Positions 1 to 9,751 of a stretch of DNA of 64,000 nt are shown piece by piece (positions within the stretch are counted from its first letter, which is position 1; every line of letters begins with the position of its first letter). A program made the translations under genes and the position numbers. Under the pieces are notes generated by a model that did no database searches, was not told where the DNA came from, and was given only the letters and a program-made list of their open reading frames with translations. Origin of the DNA: Enterobacter sp. Cy-643 (lineage in GTDB: Bacteria; Pseudomonadota; Gammaproteobacteria; Enterobacterales; Enterobacteriaceae); the NCBI RefSeq assembly GCF_011752815.1, contig NZ_VWWV01000002.1, positions 310,001 to 374,000 on the forward strand. The letters run 5' to 3'.

Positions 1-2
1 TA

Positions 3-2306
3 CACAATTTCAGCCTGAGTCGTCAGGCACGGCGGTGGTATCAGCGTTCGCATGGTAAAAGTGCATGTACTTTAACACTGGTCGCTCTCGCACTATGGAT
101 AACCGTCAGCGCGGCGCTAAGTGTTGACCGTCTAAGGATCGATCTTGAACAGCTGTCAGCCGAAAAGCTCGCGGTATTTCTGGCTCAGGAAGAAAATTAT
201 CCAACATTTGCTTTGCGCTACCTGCCGTTTCAACCTCTGCTAAACCTACAGTATCAGCGGGCGACATCTCGCCTGACATCTTTGCCCTCCTCCCATCGCG
301 ATCCTTACGCCGCCCTGGCGCAATTTCAGCAGCAAGCACTCGACGCCACGCCGGAAAATCAAAGAACGCTGATCTTACAACTCACCCGGGCCATTTTACT
401 CGGAGAGCAAATGCGTCAGGGCATTTCACTGGATGCACTGAGCAAAAGGGGGCCAGCAATTTCAGCACTACGGCTCAGGAATTACGAGGAGGAACTGCCA
501 CCATTGACTATTCTGGCCCTTGAGCGCCACTACATGCAGAGTTCAGTCGGAGAACGCTGGCTTCAGGAAGCCAGACAGATACTGAGTCGCCTGGTTAATC
601 ACGACCCGGCACTTAACTGGCTGACGGTAGCCGGCGACCTTCTACCGAAGCAGCAGGCCAATGCATTCTGGCCATCGCTGCCAGAAAACTTCGCGATATC
701 CAGCATCTGGACACTCGCGGGGCAGACAACGTTCAAAGACTGGATGAACCAAATTGAACGCGCCATTGGTGAACCACAGATAGTCTTCAATCCGGTACGC
801 CAAAACAACCCTGTTCAGCGTCAGAACGCGTGGAAAAAGTATCTACTGGATGTCACGGCCCATCTTGCCAGTATGGCACCAGCCATCATGCCGCATGAGC
901 GGCTAATCGCGATGGGGCAAAACCAGAGCCAGTCGATGCAGTTTATCGAACACATTATCCATGAACTAAGCGACATCCGGCCTGCACAGGCGCAGCCCTG
1001 GCTGATGACCATGCGCCAACTGCAACAGCTGGCCACCAACGAGCAAATCCCGGCACTATTGAATCGTGCGATGAAAACGGACAACGCCGTACGCCAGTCA
1101 CTCACCGCCTGGCTACAGGGCGCCCCATCGGAACCGATGACTGCAGCCATTCCTCGAGTTGAACAGGCCTGGCGTCAGTGGGCGGAAACGCGCAATCGTG
1201 CAGTAAAAGAAGCAGTCGCTTTTGGTACAGCGGGTAATCAACTAACGCGGGGATTGTTTCACGATGCACCCAATAATGAGGGCCAGATCAATCCTTTACC
1301 TGGACTATTTACGGCGCTAAATGCTCTGCAGGAGCTTATTTCACCCCGGAGCAACGACCCCGGTACCGCTGCGGTATGGATGCTGTACCGGGAAGATGCA
1401 CACCATTTGCTTGGCAATGCACTCACGCAAAGCGCCTGCTGGCTGAATACACAGTGGCGCACGGATATCATTTGGCCCCTCAACAATGCCGCCCTCCAGT
1501 ACCGCCATGACGACCGGCAGGCACGAAGTCGGCAGGCCGTTGAAGCCTTCCTGCGTGGCCCGGCTAAAAACCTGTTAACAAGCGATAGCGCTGGCTTGAC
1601 CGCTGCGGACTTTGGCGGAATGAAAGTGCCGCTGAGCGAGAGCTTCATCTACTACATACGCCAGGTCTTTTCACCGGAGGCAGTACAGGATGTCCCACAG
1701 CGTGCTACCACCCGCGCTGACGATCGCAGGGCGGCACTACTGACACAGCGTGATGCTTTGATAGCGCAGTTGCACCAGCAGGAAAAAATCAGTTGGAAAA
1801 CCAGTGTTGTCAGCCAGCCAGCAACCGTGCCCGGTGGCGCCAAAATTATCCCCACCGGCGTACAGCTGACGCTCAACTGCCAGAAAGGCGATCAGCAGCT
1901 CAGCAGTATGAATTTCGCAGAGAAGCGTGAGTTCTCCTGGCAGGCCGGACAATGTTCAGGCGTAACGCTTGATGTCCTGTTCCCCGACTTTACTGCCCGT
2001 CATCAAATCACCGGTGACGATGCCTGGCCGTGGTTTATCAACAGCTTTAACAACGGGGAAATGCTGCTGGATAGCAATGAATTTGGCGATAAATCGAAGC
2101 TTTTGCAGCAGATGGGCATCAAGCAGATTTTGGTTCGTTTTGCGATTGAACCGGCTCCAGAGCTAGAGGCCGCCTGGCAGAGCTGGAGCGATATAGCGGA
2201 CAGCATTCACGATCTCGACACGTTACTCAAGGAGTCGCATGAGTCTGAGCCCCAGCCGCTTCCTCCAATTTCCATGCTGCCCGATAACATTGCGCAGTGC
2301 CCGTAA
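3..2306 (+). CDS. tssM: Type VI secretion membrane-complex protein TssM (IcmF/VasK family), C-terminal part, 5' end outside window
   Basis: TssM is the inner-membrane component of the T6SS membrane complex: a cytoplasmic domain joined by a membrane segment to a long periplasmic domain that binds TssJ. The reading frame is open to the first base of the window, so the N-terminal cytoplasmic domain lies outside. What remains is 767 residues: a basic stretch (RQARRWYQR), one hydrophobic segment at fragment residues 22-41, then about 725 residues with the helical IcmF-type periplasmic character and a beta-rich C-terminal end. A TTG at 213 opens a shorter frame, but the transmembrane segment upstream in the same frame argues that this is not the real start. 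It is followed 20 bases later by clpV, consistent with one operon. Family assignment rests on context and architecture as well as sequence, so it is good but not certain. Confidence 0.8.
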   Translation, partial: HNFSLSRQARRWYQRSHGKSACTLTLVALALWITVSAALSVDRLRIDLEQLSAEKLAVFLAQEENYPTFALRYLPFQPLLNLQYQRATSRLTSLPSSHRDPYAALAQFQQQALDATPENQRTLILQLTRAILLGEQMRQGISLDALSKRGPAISALRLRNYEEELPPLTILALERHYMQSSVGERWLQEARQILSRLVNHDPALNWLTVAGDLLPKQQANAFWPSLPENFAISSIWTLAGQTTFKDWMNQIERAIGEPQIVFNPVRQNNPVQRQNAWKKYLLDVTAHLASMAPAIMPHERLIAMGQNQSQSMQFIEHIIHELSDIRPAQAQPWLMTMRQLQQLATNEQIPALLNRAMKTDNAVRQSLTAWLQGAPSEPMTAAIPRVEQAWRQWAETRNRAVKEAVAFGTAGNQLTRGLFHDAPNNEGQINPLPGLFTALNALQELISPRSNDPGTAAVWMLYREDAHHLLGNALTQSACWLNTQWRTDIIWPLNNAALQYRHDDRQARSRQAVEAFLRGPAKNLLTSDSAGLTAADFGGMKVPLSESFIYYIRQVFSPEAVQDVPQRATTRADDRRAALLTQRDALIAQLHQQEKISWKTSVVSQPATVPGGAKIIPTGVQLTLNCQKGDQQLSSMNFAEKREFSWQAGQCSGVTLDVLFPDFTARHQITGDDAWPWFINSFNNGEMLLDSNEFGDKSKLLQQMGIKQILVRFAIEPAPELEAAWQSWSDIADSIHDLDTLLKESHESEPQPLPPISMLPDNIAQCP

Positions 2307-2326
2307 GATTTAAACCAGGGATTATT

Positions 2327-4852
2327 ATGAATCATCATTTGAAATTTGTTATCGATAAACTCAGTCCCGAAAGCCGGACTGTACTTGATGTCGCGGTAAG
2401 TCATGCTGCAGCACAGCGCCATACTGATATCACGCCCGAGCATCTTCTGCTGGCGATTATCCGCCAGGAGAGCGTAACTATCGAGTCACTCGGTTTGAAG
2501 GCAGGATTGCCGGTTAATTCTCTTCTCAACGAGCTGCGCCACTCGCTAGAGCAACTTGAGATGGGACACTCTCCCACACCGGTCTTCGCTCCGGCGCTTA
2601 TCCAATGGCTGGTCGATGGCTGGCTGCTAGCCAGCACCCGCTGGCAGCAGCAGCAAATCAGCCCCGCGGCACTGCTAGCCTGCTTATTTGATGAAGACAA
2701 TCCGCCGCTGTTTGGAACCAACATCCAACGGCACCTTAGCGGCGATCGCGCACAGATTCAGATGCTACTACAAGGGAGTGAACCACAATCTTCGTTACCT
2801 CCCGCGGCTGCCCATGGCGGCGTACTCGCAAAATATACGCGAAATCTTAGTGAACTGGCTCATAAGGGCCAGCTTGATCCGGTATTGGGGCGCGAAACAG
2901 AAATTCGCCAGATGGTCGATATTCTCCTGCGCCGCCGCCAGAATAACCCAATCCTGACCGGTGAACCGGGGGTCGGTAAAACAGCGCTGGTAGAAGGACT
3001 GGCGTTACGCATTGCGGCCGGAACGGTGCCGGAAGCGCTCAAATCAATGACCGTGCTGACGCTTGATTTAGGTTTGCTGCAGGCAGGTGCTAGCGTCAAA
3101 GGTGAGTTTGAAAAACGGCTGCAGTCGCTATTAAAAGAGGTTAACAGCGCGTCGACTCCCGTTATTTTATTTATCGATGAGGCTCATGCCTTAATTGGCG
3201 CTGGCGGACAAACAGGGCAAAACGATGCTGCAAACCTGTTAAAACCCGCACTAGCTCGCGGAGAGTTGCGCGTTATCGCAGCCACTACCTGGGCTGAATA
3301 TAAGAGGTATTTTGAAAAAGATGCCGCCCTGGCGCGACGCTTCCAGGTCGTTAAAGTCGAAGAACCAGATATTGAAACCGCCACGGTTATGCTCCGAGCA
3401 ATGGCACCAGCAATGTCGCGTCATCATGGTATCCCTGTGCTGGAGAGCGCCATTCATGCCGCCGTGTCGCTGGCAAATCGCTATATAGCGGGTCGCCAAC
3501 TACCAGATAAATCCGTAAGTTTACTGGATACCGCCTGTGCGCGCGTTGCCGTTTCACAGACTCATGAACCTAAAGAGGTTGAGGCACTTAAGGTCCAACT
3601 TCAGGCCAATGAACATGAACTTCAGGCCCTGCGTCACGAAAACAGTGCACCAGAAAAGCAGCTGAAACTCATGGAGCACGCAGCCATGCTTCAGTCGTCA
3701 CTCCACGAGTTGGAAAAAGAGTGGCGACGCCAGCACGCGTTAGTACAAGTACTGCTCAAAAGTGAAGATGCGCAAGAGATAGCCCGCGGGCGCGAGACGC
3801 TGGCCAATTGGCATCAGCAGCATCCGATGGTTTTCGAGTGCGTGGATAGTACTTGTATCGCAGATGTCGTCGCCGGTTGGACCGGGATCCCACTCGGACG
3901 CATGCTGGAAAAAGAGCATCAGCAGCTCGATTCTCTTTGCAAAAGACTCGAAGAACGGATCATCGGCCAGGAGCATGCGCTGGGGAAAATCACCCAGCAG
4001 ATCCGCATCAGCCGCGCGGGATTAGGCGATCCACGTAAACCGACCGGAGTATATATGCTTACCGGGCCATCCGGCACGGGGAAAACGGAAACCTCTCTGG
4101 CGCTGGCGGACCTGCTCTTTGGCGGCGAGCGAAATCTGATCGCCATCAACATGTCGGAATACCAGGAAGCTCACTCGGTCTCTGGACTAAAAGGATCGCC
4201 CCCAGGCTATGTAGGCTACGGACAGGGAGGCGTTCTGACGGAAGCGGTACGACGTAATCCTTACAGTGTGGTGCTACTGGACGAAGCGGAGAAAGCGCAC
4301 CCAGACGTTATGGAGTTGTTCTATCAAATTTTCGACAAAGGGATGATAGAGGACGCTGAAGGACAAACGATTAACTTCCGCAATACGCTGATTATCATGA
4401 CTTCAAACCTTGGCTCCGCATCATTAGCTGCTGCCGTCGATCGGGGTGAACTGAGCCCCGAAACGCTGTGTGAGTTAATACGCCCAGAGTTTGAACGCGT
4501 GTTCACACCTGCGTTAATGGGGCGTATGACGCTCATCCCTTTCCTCCCCCTTCAGGCAGCTACGCTGGCGCAGATTATTACGCTTAAGCTGCAGCGACTT
4601 TGCCAGCGTTACCAGAGCACCTGCAGCGCGCAGATACAACCAACATATAGCCCGCGAGTTATCAGTTGGATATCAGCCCGCTGCCAGGTGAAACAAAGCG
4701 GGGCCCGGGACATTGATCAAACGCTCAACCAATACGTGCTTCCGCTACTGTCTGCCCAGATCTTAGGTAATGACGAAGCGAAGAAGATAAAAATCGATGT
4801 AAGCCGGGACACTCTGGTGCTACGTACGCAGAGGGTGAAATTACAAGCATGA
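2327..4852 (+). CDS. clpV: Type VI secretion ATPase ClpV/TssH
   Basis: ClpV is the AAA+ unfoldase that disassembles the contracted TssB/TssC sheath so that it can be reused. The 841-residue protein has an N-terminal Clp-N double repeat (about 1-145), a first AAA module with Walker [10 protein letters not shown] near residue 212 and Walker [11 protein letters not shown] near 279, a middle coiled-coil domain (about 415-510), and a second AAA module with Walker [10 protein letters not shown] near 579 and Walker [15 protein letters not shown] near 646. The start used is the ATG preceded by CCAGGG at a normal distance. An upstream in-frame GTG at 2297 would overlap tssM and lacks a good binding site. 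The stop codon overlaps the next gene's start (ATGA). Its position between TssM and a VasL-like gene separates it from the general chaperone ClpB. Confidence 0.93.
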   Translation: MNHHLKFVIDKLSPESRTVLDVAVSHAAAQRHTDITPEHLLLAIIRQESVTIESLGLKAGLPVNSLLNELRHSLEQLEMGHSPTPVFAPALIQWLVDGWLLASTRWQQQQISPAALLACLFDEDNPPLFGTNIQRHLSGDRAQIQMLLQGSEPQSSLPPAAAHGGVLAKYTRNLSELAHKGQLDPVLGRETEIRQMVDILLRRRQNNPILTGEPGVGKTALVEGLALRIAAGTVPEALKSMTVLTLDLGLLQAGASVKGEFEKRLQSLLKEVNSASTPVILFIDEAHALIGAGGQTGQNDAANLLKPALARGELRVIAATTWAEYKRYFEKDAALARRFQVVKVEEPDIETATVMLRAMAPAMSRHHGIPVLESAIHAAVSLANRYIAGRQLPDKSVSLLDTACARVAVSQTHEPKEVEALKVQLQANEHELQALRHENSAPEKQLKLMEHAAMLQSSLHELEKEWRRQHALVQVLLKSEDAQEIARGRETLANWHQQHPMVFECVDSTCIADVVAGWTGIPLGRMLEKEHQQLDSLCKRLEERIIGQEHALGKITQQIRISRAGLGDPRKPTGVYMLTGPSGTGKTETSLALADLLFGGERNLIAINMSEYQEAHSVSGLKGSPPGYVGYGQGGVLTEAVRRNPYSVVLLDEAEKAHPDVMELFYQIFDKGMIEDAEGQTINFRNTLIIMTSNLGSASLAAAVDRGELSPETLCELIRPEFERVFTPALMGRMTLIPFLPLQAATLAQIITLKLQRLCQRYQSTCSAQIQPTYSPRVISWISARCQVKQSGARDIDQTLNQYVLPLLSAQILGNDEAKKIKIDVSRDTLVLRTQRVKLQA

Positions 4853-5940
4853 ATAATGCAACTATTGATTTGCAAACGCTAAAAATGAATAGTCACGATC
4901 CGCGTTGTCATCAGCGTTTTCTTGTATTTAGTAATGATATGAGTCATTGGCGGGCGCACGCTGACGATCGTAGCTGGTGGCTGCAGCGAGAAAAAGAGTG
5001 CGTTGAATTATTCAGGCATCACGGCTATGACCTACAAAGTGGTATCTGGTACTGCCTGATAGCTTGTCATCGCAATGGCTGGGAAGGGATATCCAGCGCA
5101 TCGCTGCTGCTGTGTAACGGCTACAGCCAAAAACATACCCCGTGCTGGCCGCCACTGGCGGCACGGGAACTGCGAGCGCAGATATTGAATAGCTATTGTA
5201 AGCTACTTATGCCATTCATTTATGCCCTCCCCCTGACTTCAGCGAACCGCACGGCGCTGGCGCAGCTATCCCATGCCATACGGCTACTCAAGGATCATTC
5301 AGAAGCGCTGGGGGGTTCTCATCAGGATGCGTTTCAGCAGCTATTGCAGTGGCAGGAGGCGCAATTACACTCTTCTAAAAGCGAGAATCCGCACTCGAAG
5401 GAAAAAAGCTTACTGTCCGATGTCTCGCCGACGCCCAAGACGCTCGTTCAAACTGATTCAGGGCCATGGCGATTCAGCTGGTTATCAGGCACCATAGGTG
5501 CCTCGATCGCAGCTATCTGCATAAGCGGAGGGATGTTATATAAAGATCCTGCGGTGCTGTCCTTTTCTAACAAGATTTGGCCTGAAAATCGACTGTACAA
5601 ATCATGGAAGCAAGCACTGGAAAATAATGTATCTTCATTGCAACCGAATAACTCTTATAAAGAAATCCATCAGCATTTAATCTCGCTGGAAACAAGGCTT
5701 CTTGACGCAGAAACAAAGCGCAAACCCCATATGACAATTTCGGAGCTAAAAACATCGATTTATCAAATACAAAAAATGTTAGAACCGCAAAAATTATCGC
5801 TGGAGTACCAACTTACGGATATCACGCTGCAACGAGAGAATAATAGGGAAATAAATTCCCTGGAGCTGGCTATGTTGTCGGAGAAGGTAAACAAACTACA
5901 AGATTGGATTACTCTGCTAAAAACGGCTTCAGCTCATTGA
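4849..5940 (+). CDS. VasL/TssA-like type VI secretion protein
   Basis: The 363-residue protein starts with an ImpA-type N-terminal region (about 1-120, with a Trp-rich SWWLQREKECVELFRHHGYD stretch typical of TssA-family proteins). A charged linker follows, then one hydrophobic segment near residues 210-230 and a helical, probably coiled-coil C-terminal half. This ImpA_N plus transmembrane plus VasL-type tail is the layout of Vibrio VasL-like proteins, TssA relatives thought to act on sheath and tail-tube assembly. It overlaps clpV by four bases (ATGA), so translation is probably coupled. A strong hairpin right after it marks the end of the T6SS transcription unit. Its short tail is on the small side for the family. 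Exact function is not established by the sequence. Confidence 0.75.
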   Translation: MNNATIDLQTLKMNSHDPRCHQRFLVFSNDMSHWRAHADDRSWWLQREKECVELFRHHGYDLQSGIWYCLIACHRNGWEGISSASLLLCNGYSQKHTPCWPPLAARELRAQILNSYCKLLMPFIYALPLTSANRTALAQLSHAIRLLKDHSEALGGSHQDAFQQLLQWQEAQLHSSKSENPHSKEKSLLSDVSPTPKTLVQTDSGPWRFSWLSGTIGASIAAICISGGMLYKDPAVLSFSNKIWPENRLYKSWKQALENNVSSLQPNNSYKEIHQHLISLETRLLDAETKRKPHMTISELKTSIYQIQKMLEPQKLSLEYQLTDITLQRENNREINSLELAMLSEKVNKLQDWITLLKTASAH

Positions 5941-5956
5941 TCACAACCCTCAATAA

Positions 5957-5995
5957 AAAAGTAAAAATGGATATTCACTTTCCATTTTTACTTTT
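5957..5995 (+). terminator. Hairpin terminator ending the T6SS operon
   Basis: A perfect 14-base inverted repeat (AAAAGTAAAAATGG and its complement) with an 11-base loop begins 16 bases after the VasL-like stop. The descending arm ends in TTTT. The flanking A-run and T-run allow activity in either direction. Confidence 0.7.
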
Positions 5996-6651
5996 AATCC
6001 TGAACTAAATACACTCGATTCCAATCTAAAAATACCCACATTAAAAAAACCAAATATATATTCAATACAAAACAACGAGTGTCATCGTAATCGCAGTGAT
6101 GACAGCGCGGCAAGTTTTACTTGTCATCACAGCCTGAATATCCCTTCAAGGATCATTCGTGACTCGCCATATAAATCAACGCGCACAACATATCGCAATG
6201 TGCCTTTTCGGGCACCTCTCTGTTGGGCCGGCAGGACTTTTTTACCCAGACGTTCCGTCCAAAACAGTGAAAAAATGTATGAGCTGAACCCGTTACCGGA
6301 TATTAATTGACACCGGCCTGAAGCCAAAACCAATTGGAAGGAGAACAAGAAAATCATCTATTACATAACACATGATATTAATCACAGCCTCGCGTTTTCG
6401 CGGGAAAATATTTTTTGATTGCAACGAAATAAAAAATAACAAGCTAATGCATTCTCATTATAGCATTGCAGAGCTAATAAAAATTGACCCAAAACAATAT
6501 TATCATAAACATCCGATCCCACAAAGATCTTAACCGCCATTATTAACCATTAACTAAGATTGCATAAAGCCAATTCAGGCTAAATAAAGAAAAAAAACTT
6601 TAATTTAAAGAGTGCTCACTTTATAAAGCATCAGCAAATTTTCTTAATGTA
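5996..6651. other. Long AT-rich intergenic region with a GC-richer patch
   Basis: The roughly 650 bases between the T6SS terminator and the ToxR-like regulator hold no gene I can support. Bases about 6085-6345 are visibly richer in G+C than the surrounding AT-rich DNA and contain short open stretches on both strands (one of 76 codons on the minus strand) with no recognisable product; this may be a decayed gene. The last 290 bases are very AT-rich, as in promoter regions of horizontally acquired, H-NS-silenced genes. Confidence 0.5.
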
Positions 6652-7512
6652 ATGGACATAATGGATCTATTTATGAAAAAATGGATTTTTTTAATCAATG
6701 AAAAAGTTGTTTTTTCTCCATGTGACAGAACGCTATCGCGTGTTGATGGCAGCATACCGCCAATCGTTCTCAATACCCCGTCGGCAATTATATTGGAAGT
6801 GCTTCTAACCAGCAAAGAAACCACACCACAAAAAAAATTATACGAATCAGCGTGGCGAGATAATGGTGCAAAAACGACACCTAATAATTTATATCAAAAT
6901 ATATCGCTTTTACGCCGCGGCCTTAATGAAATATTCGCTGAGGTTGATGAATACATTTTAACTGTTCCAAGAAAAGGTTTTCACATAAACCCTACATTAA
7001 CTGTTAATGCGGTTGAGTCTGATGATGATCCGGCTTATGGCATTGACGTCCCGGCAATCCCTCATAAACAAAAAATTCCTAATGAGATTAACATTAAGAA
7101 TGCAGAAAGAAACACCAATGTTCTCAGCAAAGTAATTAAATCGATCCGGGACAAAATATTAATATTTCGCCCTCTTTTATTATTGGCTATCGCCTGTTCT
7201 CTCGTTATTGCTTTATTAATATGGGCAATCCATCAGTATCAGCCCTTGAACTTTTTCTCCAACTATATTCTTTTTGATAAAAATGATCGTTGTCATATTT
7301 ATTTTCATCCAGATGCTACGAAAGATTTGAAGGAGATGGTTATCACTCATATCAATCCTACGTGCGCTACGCACTCTCATCAATATGTCACGACACAGAA
7401 CGGTTTTCCAACGGTCTCAGTTATAGCTTGCAAAAAAGCAATGTCAAGTAATGCTGCCGACAACAATTGCGATTCATGGTTTTACCAAGGATTATTAAAG
7501 AATGAAAACTAA
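6652..7512 (+). CDS. ToxR/CadC-type membrane-bound winged-helix regulator (MarT-like)
   Basis: The protein has up to 286 residues. An N-terminal OmpR/PhoB-type winged helix spans about residues 8-115 (the TPNNLYQNISLLRRGL and YILTVPRKGFHI segments are the recognition-helix and wing region seen in CadC/ToxR proteins). A polar linker follows, then one transmembrane segment at about 171-195, and a roughly 90-residue periplasmic domain with four cysteines that could form disulfides. This one-component layout lets a periplasmic signal control transcription directly. Three in-frame ATGs (6652, 6661, 6673) compete; MKKWIF at 6673 begins closest to the conserved domain, and no candidate has a strong ribosome site. 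The 11-base overlap with a FidL-like gene matches the Salmonella marT-fidL pair. Nearby fimbrial genes are plausible targets, by inference only. Confidence 0.75.
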   Translation: MDIMDLFMKKWIFLINEKVVFSPCDRTLSRVDGSIPPIVLNTPSAIILEVLLTSKETTPQKKLYESAWRDNGAKTTPNNLYQNISLLRRGLNEIFAEVDEYILTVPRKGFHINPTLTVNAVESDDDPAYGIDVPAIPHKQKIPNEINIKNAERNTNVLSKVIKSIRDKILIFRPLLLLAIACSLVIALLIWAIHQYQPLNFFSNYILFDKNDRCHIYFHPDATKDLKEMVITHINPTCATHSHQYVTTQNGFPTVSVIACKKAMSSNAADNNCDSWFYQGLLKNEN

Positions 7513-7993
7513 GAACAAGCGTATTATAATCTCACTATCTTTAACCATAGCCTTTATAATTACAGCCGCAATCAGCATATATTACAAGAATAATACAGCA
7601 GGAAATTTAAAGTGCATGGGTAATTATAATATAGCCAATTCAAAAGAAACACTTCAGTCTACTATCCGTGTTACCTTTGATAAGCAACATGGTGCACTGG
7701 TTCTCCGCGGAGCAATTAAAAATATGGAAGGAAAAACAGCGGAGTTAACAATAACCTCCCTCTTCAATGTTAATATAATTAACAGATCCTATGCTCTGAA
7801 ACTCTCGGAATATAGTGTGAAGCAGTTGAACCATCGCACACCTGGGATTAATTTGAATTACGAGCATTTATTGCCGCCTATTTTTTATAAAAAAAATAGC
7901 CTTGCTGTTTATACGATTCACCATCAACCCGATGGGAATTATATTTTCTCTGTCGGCGATATGCCTGTTTTCTTTTGTGTAAAACAAAAATAG
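7502..7993 (+). CDS. FidL-like membrane-anchored protein
   Basis: A 163-residue protein with a basic N-terminus (MKTKNKR), a hydrophobic segment at about 8-27, and a periplasmic domain of about 135 residues holding two cysteines. It resembles FidL-like proteins encoded directly after MarT-type regulators. The start codon lies inside the end of the regulator gene, so the two are probably translated together and the protein may modulate the regulator's periplasmic domain. That role is inference; the family has no firmly assigned biochemical function. Codon use is AT-rich like its upstream partner. Confidence 0.65.
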   Translation: MKTKNKRIIISLSLTIAFIITAAISIYYKNNTAGNLKCMGNYNIANSKETLQSTIRVTFDKQHGALVLRGAIKNMEGKTAELTITSLFNVNIINRSYALKLSEYSVKQLNHRTPGINLNYEHLLPPIFYKKNSLAVYTIHHQPDGNYIFSVGDMPVFFCVKQK

Positions 7994-8025
7994 GTAAAAG
8001 CCTCCGTGACAGGTATTTATAAATA

Positions 8026-8625
8026 TCAATCAAAAAAATAACGCTGGTAATGCTCCCCACTAACTGGCTCCCCTGTGATGGAGTTGACCAACAGTTCCCG
8101 AATATTTCTTAGACCAAGTTTCCTGAGCGCGGCAGCTCTGCGATTGTAAAAGCTTTTTTTCTCGACTCCATTGAAATTATTCTCGGGATGCATATTTAAT
8201 GCATGAACAATTGCTCGCCGCTCTATTTTAGACAATTTTTTAAACCGTACCATGCGAGGCTCGATTTCTAACCATACATTTTTATTTTTTGATAGAGACT
8301 TGTGCCAACTGTGCCGAAGAAAAAAGCGCTCAGGCCGAACGCCGCACTCATCAAGAAACGTTAACTCACCCAGTGTCCCTACAAAATAAATACGTTTAAA
8401 ACCTTCCTCCCTTAACGATTCAATTAACTTAATCAGTTCTATATAGGGTTTCCCTGGCGTAGAGAACACAACTGAAACACCTCCTGTATTGTCAACATCT
8501 GATGACAACTTACCATTAACCATATCTATCTTAGACAGAGTAACCCCTGGTAATAAATTACTCAGACCTAAAAATAAATACTGACATTCGCTAAACACCA
8601 TCATGGGTGGAGATTGCTGCGTCAT
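8026..8625 (-). CDS. LuxR-type helix-turn-helix transcriptional regulator
   Basis: A 199-residue protein whose C-terminal quarter (about 140-190, LSKIERRAIVHALNMHPENN ... YNRRAAALRKLGLRNIRELL) fits the LuxR/GerE helix-turn-helix pattern: the conserved L-x-x-x-E-R opening, the spaced helices, and the RKLGLRN close. The N-terminal part has a receiver-like alternation of strands and helices but no obvious phosphoacceptor pair, as in many orphan LuxR proteins that control fimbriae. It is divergent from the chaperone-usher operon across 326 bases of AT-rich DNA and ends about 30 bases from the FidL-like gene, with which it converges. This placement suggests it regulates the fimbriae. I do not recognise a specific named homologue. 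Confidence 0.7.
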   Translation of the reverse strand: MTQQSPPMMVFSECQYLFLGLSNLLPGVTLSKIDMVNGKLSSDVDNTGGVSVVFSTPGKPYIELIKLIESLREEGFKRIYFVGTLGELTFLDECGVRPERFFLRHSWHKSLSKNKNVWLEIEPRMVRFKKLSKIERRAIVHALNMHPENNFNGVEKKSFYNRRAAALRKLGLRNIRELLVNSITGEPVSGEHYQRYFFD

Positions 8626-8951
8626 ATTAAGCCCTCATAGCTTATCAAGAATAATTATATCTTTACATAACTATTTTTACACAGCATATTGACCCAGTCT
8701 TCTATCAATTCCTTAATTAAGCACAAACCCCACCTACAGCAATACTCTGAGCTTATTTTTAGTCTTAATTTTCCATATTAAGAATATCGCGGGAAAAATT
8801 AATCAAAAATTAATTAACATTTTTTTGGTGGTTTCCTGCCCCTTCTGATGGTTAATTGTAAAAACACGAATTAACAAAACTTGAAATTGAAATACTATTG
8901 CAACGCAATTAAGCATAGTCAGGGATACTTACTTTCTGACGAAGGAGTGTT
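8626..8951. promoter_or_regulatory. Divergent AT-rich control region between LuxR-type gene and fimbrial operon
   Basis: These 326 bases hold the 5' regions of two divergent genes. They are strongly AT-rich with runs such as TTAATTAA and AAAAATTAATC. The fimbrial operon has a clear ribosome site (AAGGAG) just before its first ATG. I could not fix a single convincing -35/-10 pair or operator by eye. Confidence 0.45.
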
Positions 8952-9734
8952 ATGTCTTTATTTTGTAATAATAAAATTTATAGCGCAGGCGGTACCGCAC
9001 TGGCCGCTGCGATATTAATCAGTAATAGCGCTATTCCGGTTTTTGCGCAGGGGCAGAAGACAGTCACCAATACCAAGGTATTTCAGGTCAAACTGGGTGC
9101 CTCACGTGTGATATATAACCCGGACTCCAGCGGGGCGTCTTTATCCGTAACCAATGCGCAGAATTACCCCATTCTGGTGCAAGGAAAGGTATTTACGGAA
9201 GATAAAAAAACGGTCGCACCTTTTATTATTACCCCACCAGTTTCCCGCCTGGATGCGCATCAGCAGAGTCGTCTGCGAATTATCCGCACCGGAGGACAGA
9301 TGGCCGGTGACCATGAAACGCTGCACTGGCTTTGCGTGGCCGGCATTCCACCCAAAAACACCGATGTCTGGGCTCAGGATGAGAACAGGAGTCAGTTAAA
9401 GCCCGCTGATATCACGCTGAATCTGGAAGTCAGTGCAAATAGCTGTATTAAGTTGCTGGTGCGCCCATCCGGTGTGAAAGGGACGGTGATGGATGCCGCA
9501 TCTGCACTTAAATGGCAACGCCAGGGCAATAAGATGACGGTGACTAACCCCTCCGCGTTTTATATGAACCTGTCCTCGCTCAGCGTGGGAGGGATGAATA
9601 TCCTGGATAAGGAATATGTCGCTCCGCGTTCTTCCCGAAGCTTTACCCTGCCCAAAGGCGCTGCCGGTCAGGTGAAGTGGTCCGTGATTACCGATGAAGG
9701 CGGAGCAAGCCGCCAGTTTCGGGCGCCGCTGTAA
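8952..9734 (+). CDS. Periplasmic fimbrial chaperone, Saf/Afa-like (FGL class)
   Basis: A PapD-type chaperone that folds fimbrial subunits in the periplasm and carries them to the usher by donor-strand complementation. The 260-residue precursor has a signal peptide ending near AIPVFAQ (about 33) and two immunoglobulin-like domains. The N-terminal domain contains the SRVIYNPDSSGASLSVTNAQ strand region. A long insert before the G1 strand and a cysteine pair (LHWLCVAG and ANSCIKLLV) are marks of the FGL subfamily, which serves Afa, Saf and Psa-type simple surface fibres. The ATG is preceded by AAGGAG. The usher follows after 17 bases. Assignment to FGL chaperones is firm; specific similarity to SafB is inferred from the adjacent usher. 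Confidence 0.9.
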   Translation: MSLFCNNKIYSAGGTALAAAILISNSAIPVFAQGQKTVTNTKVFQVKLGASRVIYNPDSSGASLSVTNAQNYPILVQGKVFTEDKKTVAPFIITPPVSRLDAHQQSRLRIIRTGGQMAGDHETLHWLCVAGIPPKNTDVWAQDENRSQLKPADITLNLEVSANSCIKLLVRPSGVKGTVMDAASALKWQRQGNKMTVTNPSAFYMNLSSLSVGGMNILDKEYVAPRSSRSFTLPKGAAGQVKWSVITDEGGASRQFRAPL

Positions 9735-9751
9735 TCACCGGGGGGCGGGCA

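Noticed and set aside
6127..6357. 76-codon minus-strand frame in the T6SS-regulator gap
   Set aside because: No ribosome site, no recognisable domain, and flanks do not suggest an operon; kept only as part of a possible decayed patch.
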